From positions 1 to 6,159 of the forward strand of contig CAKUKR010000101.1 in NCBI GenBank assembly GCA_934663645.1: DNA of 6,159 bases, read 5' to 3'. This document shows, in pieces, positions 5,387 to 6,159 of the stretch (positions are counted from its first letter, which is position 1; the number at the start of each line of letters is the position of its first letter). The notes under the pieces are model-generated. The model made no database searches. It was not told the DNA's origin and saw nothing but the letters and a program-made list of their open reading frames with translations. This DNA comes from an uncultured Muribaculaceae bacterium. Its GTDB lineage: Bacteria; Bacteroidota; Bacteroidia; Bacteroidales; Muribaculaceae. The position numbers were made by a program, and so were the translations under genes.

Positions 5387-6100
5387 TCAGTTGCGGTCGC
5401 CCACGAAACGGATCAGGTAGAGGAAGAGGTTGATGAAGTCTAGGTAAAGGTTGAACGCGCCCATTGTGGCGAGCTTGTCGGCAAGCGCCGGGTCAAGGTT
5501 GGCAGCAGCCAACTTCTTGACGTTCTGCGTGTCATACGCCGTAAGGCCTACGAATATCAACACACCGCCTATGGAGATAGCCCATTCCAGTCCGCTGCTG
5601 TGCAAGAAGAGATTGACCACGGAAGCTATGATTAGGCCTATCAGCGCCATTATCATGTATGTGCCGTATTTCGAGAGGTCAGACTTGGTGAAATATCCGT
5701 AGACGGACATCGCGCCGAACACTCCGGCGGTGATGAAGAACGTGTAGGCTATCGAGCCGAGGTCATAAATGAAGAACACGGATGCGAGCGAGCTGCCCAT
5801 GAGCGCACAGAACACTGCATAGAGCGTGATGCAAGTGCCGGTTGACATCTTGTGAAGACGAGACGGGATGATCCACGCCATGGCAATCATGGCGATGAAC
5901 ATCAGGATGTAGACCAGAGGGTTGCCGAAAAGCAGCATCATGGCAGTCTCTGACGAGGCCACGCCAATGGCGCAGAACGCGGAGATTAGCAGCCCGAGGA
6001 ACATGCGCAGATAGACACGTTTCAGGACGGCATTGGTCTGTTGTTCGACAGCCTGCTCTGACGGCTGGGCTGGATAGAACTGTTGATTGTTGTATTCCAT
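5387..6100 (-). CDS. Bax inhibitor-1/YccA family membrane protein
   Basis: This 237-residue inner-membrane protein has seven hydrophobic segments (about 30-48, 61-79, 87-108, 114-134, 146-166, 172-188 and 214-233) after a polar Gln-rich N-terminus. The signatures are FVGLTAYDTQ (183-192) and LYLDFINLFLYLIRF (218-232). In the structurally studied relative YetJ of Bacillus subtilis, an aspartate pair forms a pH-sensitive latch for calcium leak; D190 and D221 occupy the matching positions here by motif. E. coli YccA instead modulates the FtsH protease. Which role applies in Bacteroidales is not known. The start at 6100 follows a leader rich in A and C with almost no G on the coding strand (6159-6101), with no Shine-Dalgarno. 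Its promoter is not visible and is probably beyond the window edge. The gene ends at a strong terminator, so it is separate from ung. Confidence 0.95.
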   Translation of the reverse strand: MEYNNQQFYPAQPSEQAVEQQTNAVLKRVYLRMFLGLLISAFCAIGVASSETAMMLLFGNPLVYILMFIAMIAMAWIIPSRLHKMSTGTCITLYAVFCALMGSSLASVFFIYDLGSIAYTFFITAGVFGAMSVYGYFTKSDLSKYGTYMIMALIGLIIASVVNLFLHSSGLEWAISIGGVLIFVGLTAYDTQNVKKLAAANLDPALADKLATMGAFNLYLDFINLFLYLIRFVGDRN

Positions 6101-6159
6101 TTTATACTGTTTTGGTTGGTTTTACATTTGGATTATATTGGTTGCTGTTGGTTTACTGC

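Overview
The window looks like chromosomal DNA from a GC-rich member of the Bacteroidales (Muribaculaceae, Prevotellaceae or a relative; the genus cannot be fixed from this sequence). Three things point there. One encoded protein is a type IX secretion 'plug' (DUF5103) protein, a family of the Bacteroidetes. The uracil-DNA glycosylase and BI-1 proteins have the form usual in that order. Two minus-strand promoters fit the Bacteroidetes -33 TTTG / -7 TAnnTTTG consensus rather than sigma-70 boxes. I see no mobile element, CRISPR array, tRNA or rRNA.

Left part, plus strand (1-1944): a 60-residue two-helix membrane protein (64-246) is followed by two stem-loops, the second a perfect 19-bp stem (308-354) that probably ends transcription. 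A full-length 478-residue cardiolipin synthase with two HKD motifs follows at 508-1944.

Middle, non-coding (1945-2251): this 307-base gap separates the plus-strand cardiolipin synthase from the minus-strand genes converging on it. It holds a good minus-strand Bacteroidetes promoter (2169-2198). A minus-strand intrinsic terminator with a U6 tract lies about 50 to 90 bases downstream. Together they delimit a candidate small RNA of about 88 nt, the most interesting signal in the window.

Right part, minus strand (6159 to 2252): a BI-1/YccA-family membrane protein (6100-5387) ends at a strong terminator (5320-5350). Just past it a promoter starts a second unit: ung (start corrected to 5253), a C_GCAxxG_C_C-family cysteine protein, the DUF5103 plug-like protein (start corrected to 4126, overlapping the previous stop by ATGA), and a DUF3109 cysteine-rich protein. 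The last three form a tight cluster with two cysteine-rich, possibly metal- or redox-active proteins on either side of an exported protein. The spacing suggests co-transcription, but no shared pathway can be proved from sequence.

Most of the window is ordinary housekeeping content. The points worth following up are the candidate small RNA, the apparently leaderless ung transcript, the small membrane protein that resembles the N-terminus of the neighbouring cardiolipin synthase, and the cysteine-rich/plug gene cluster.
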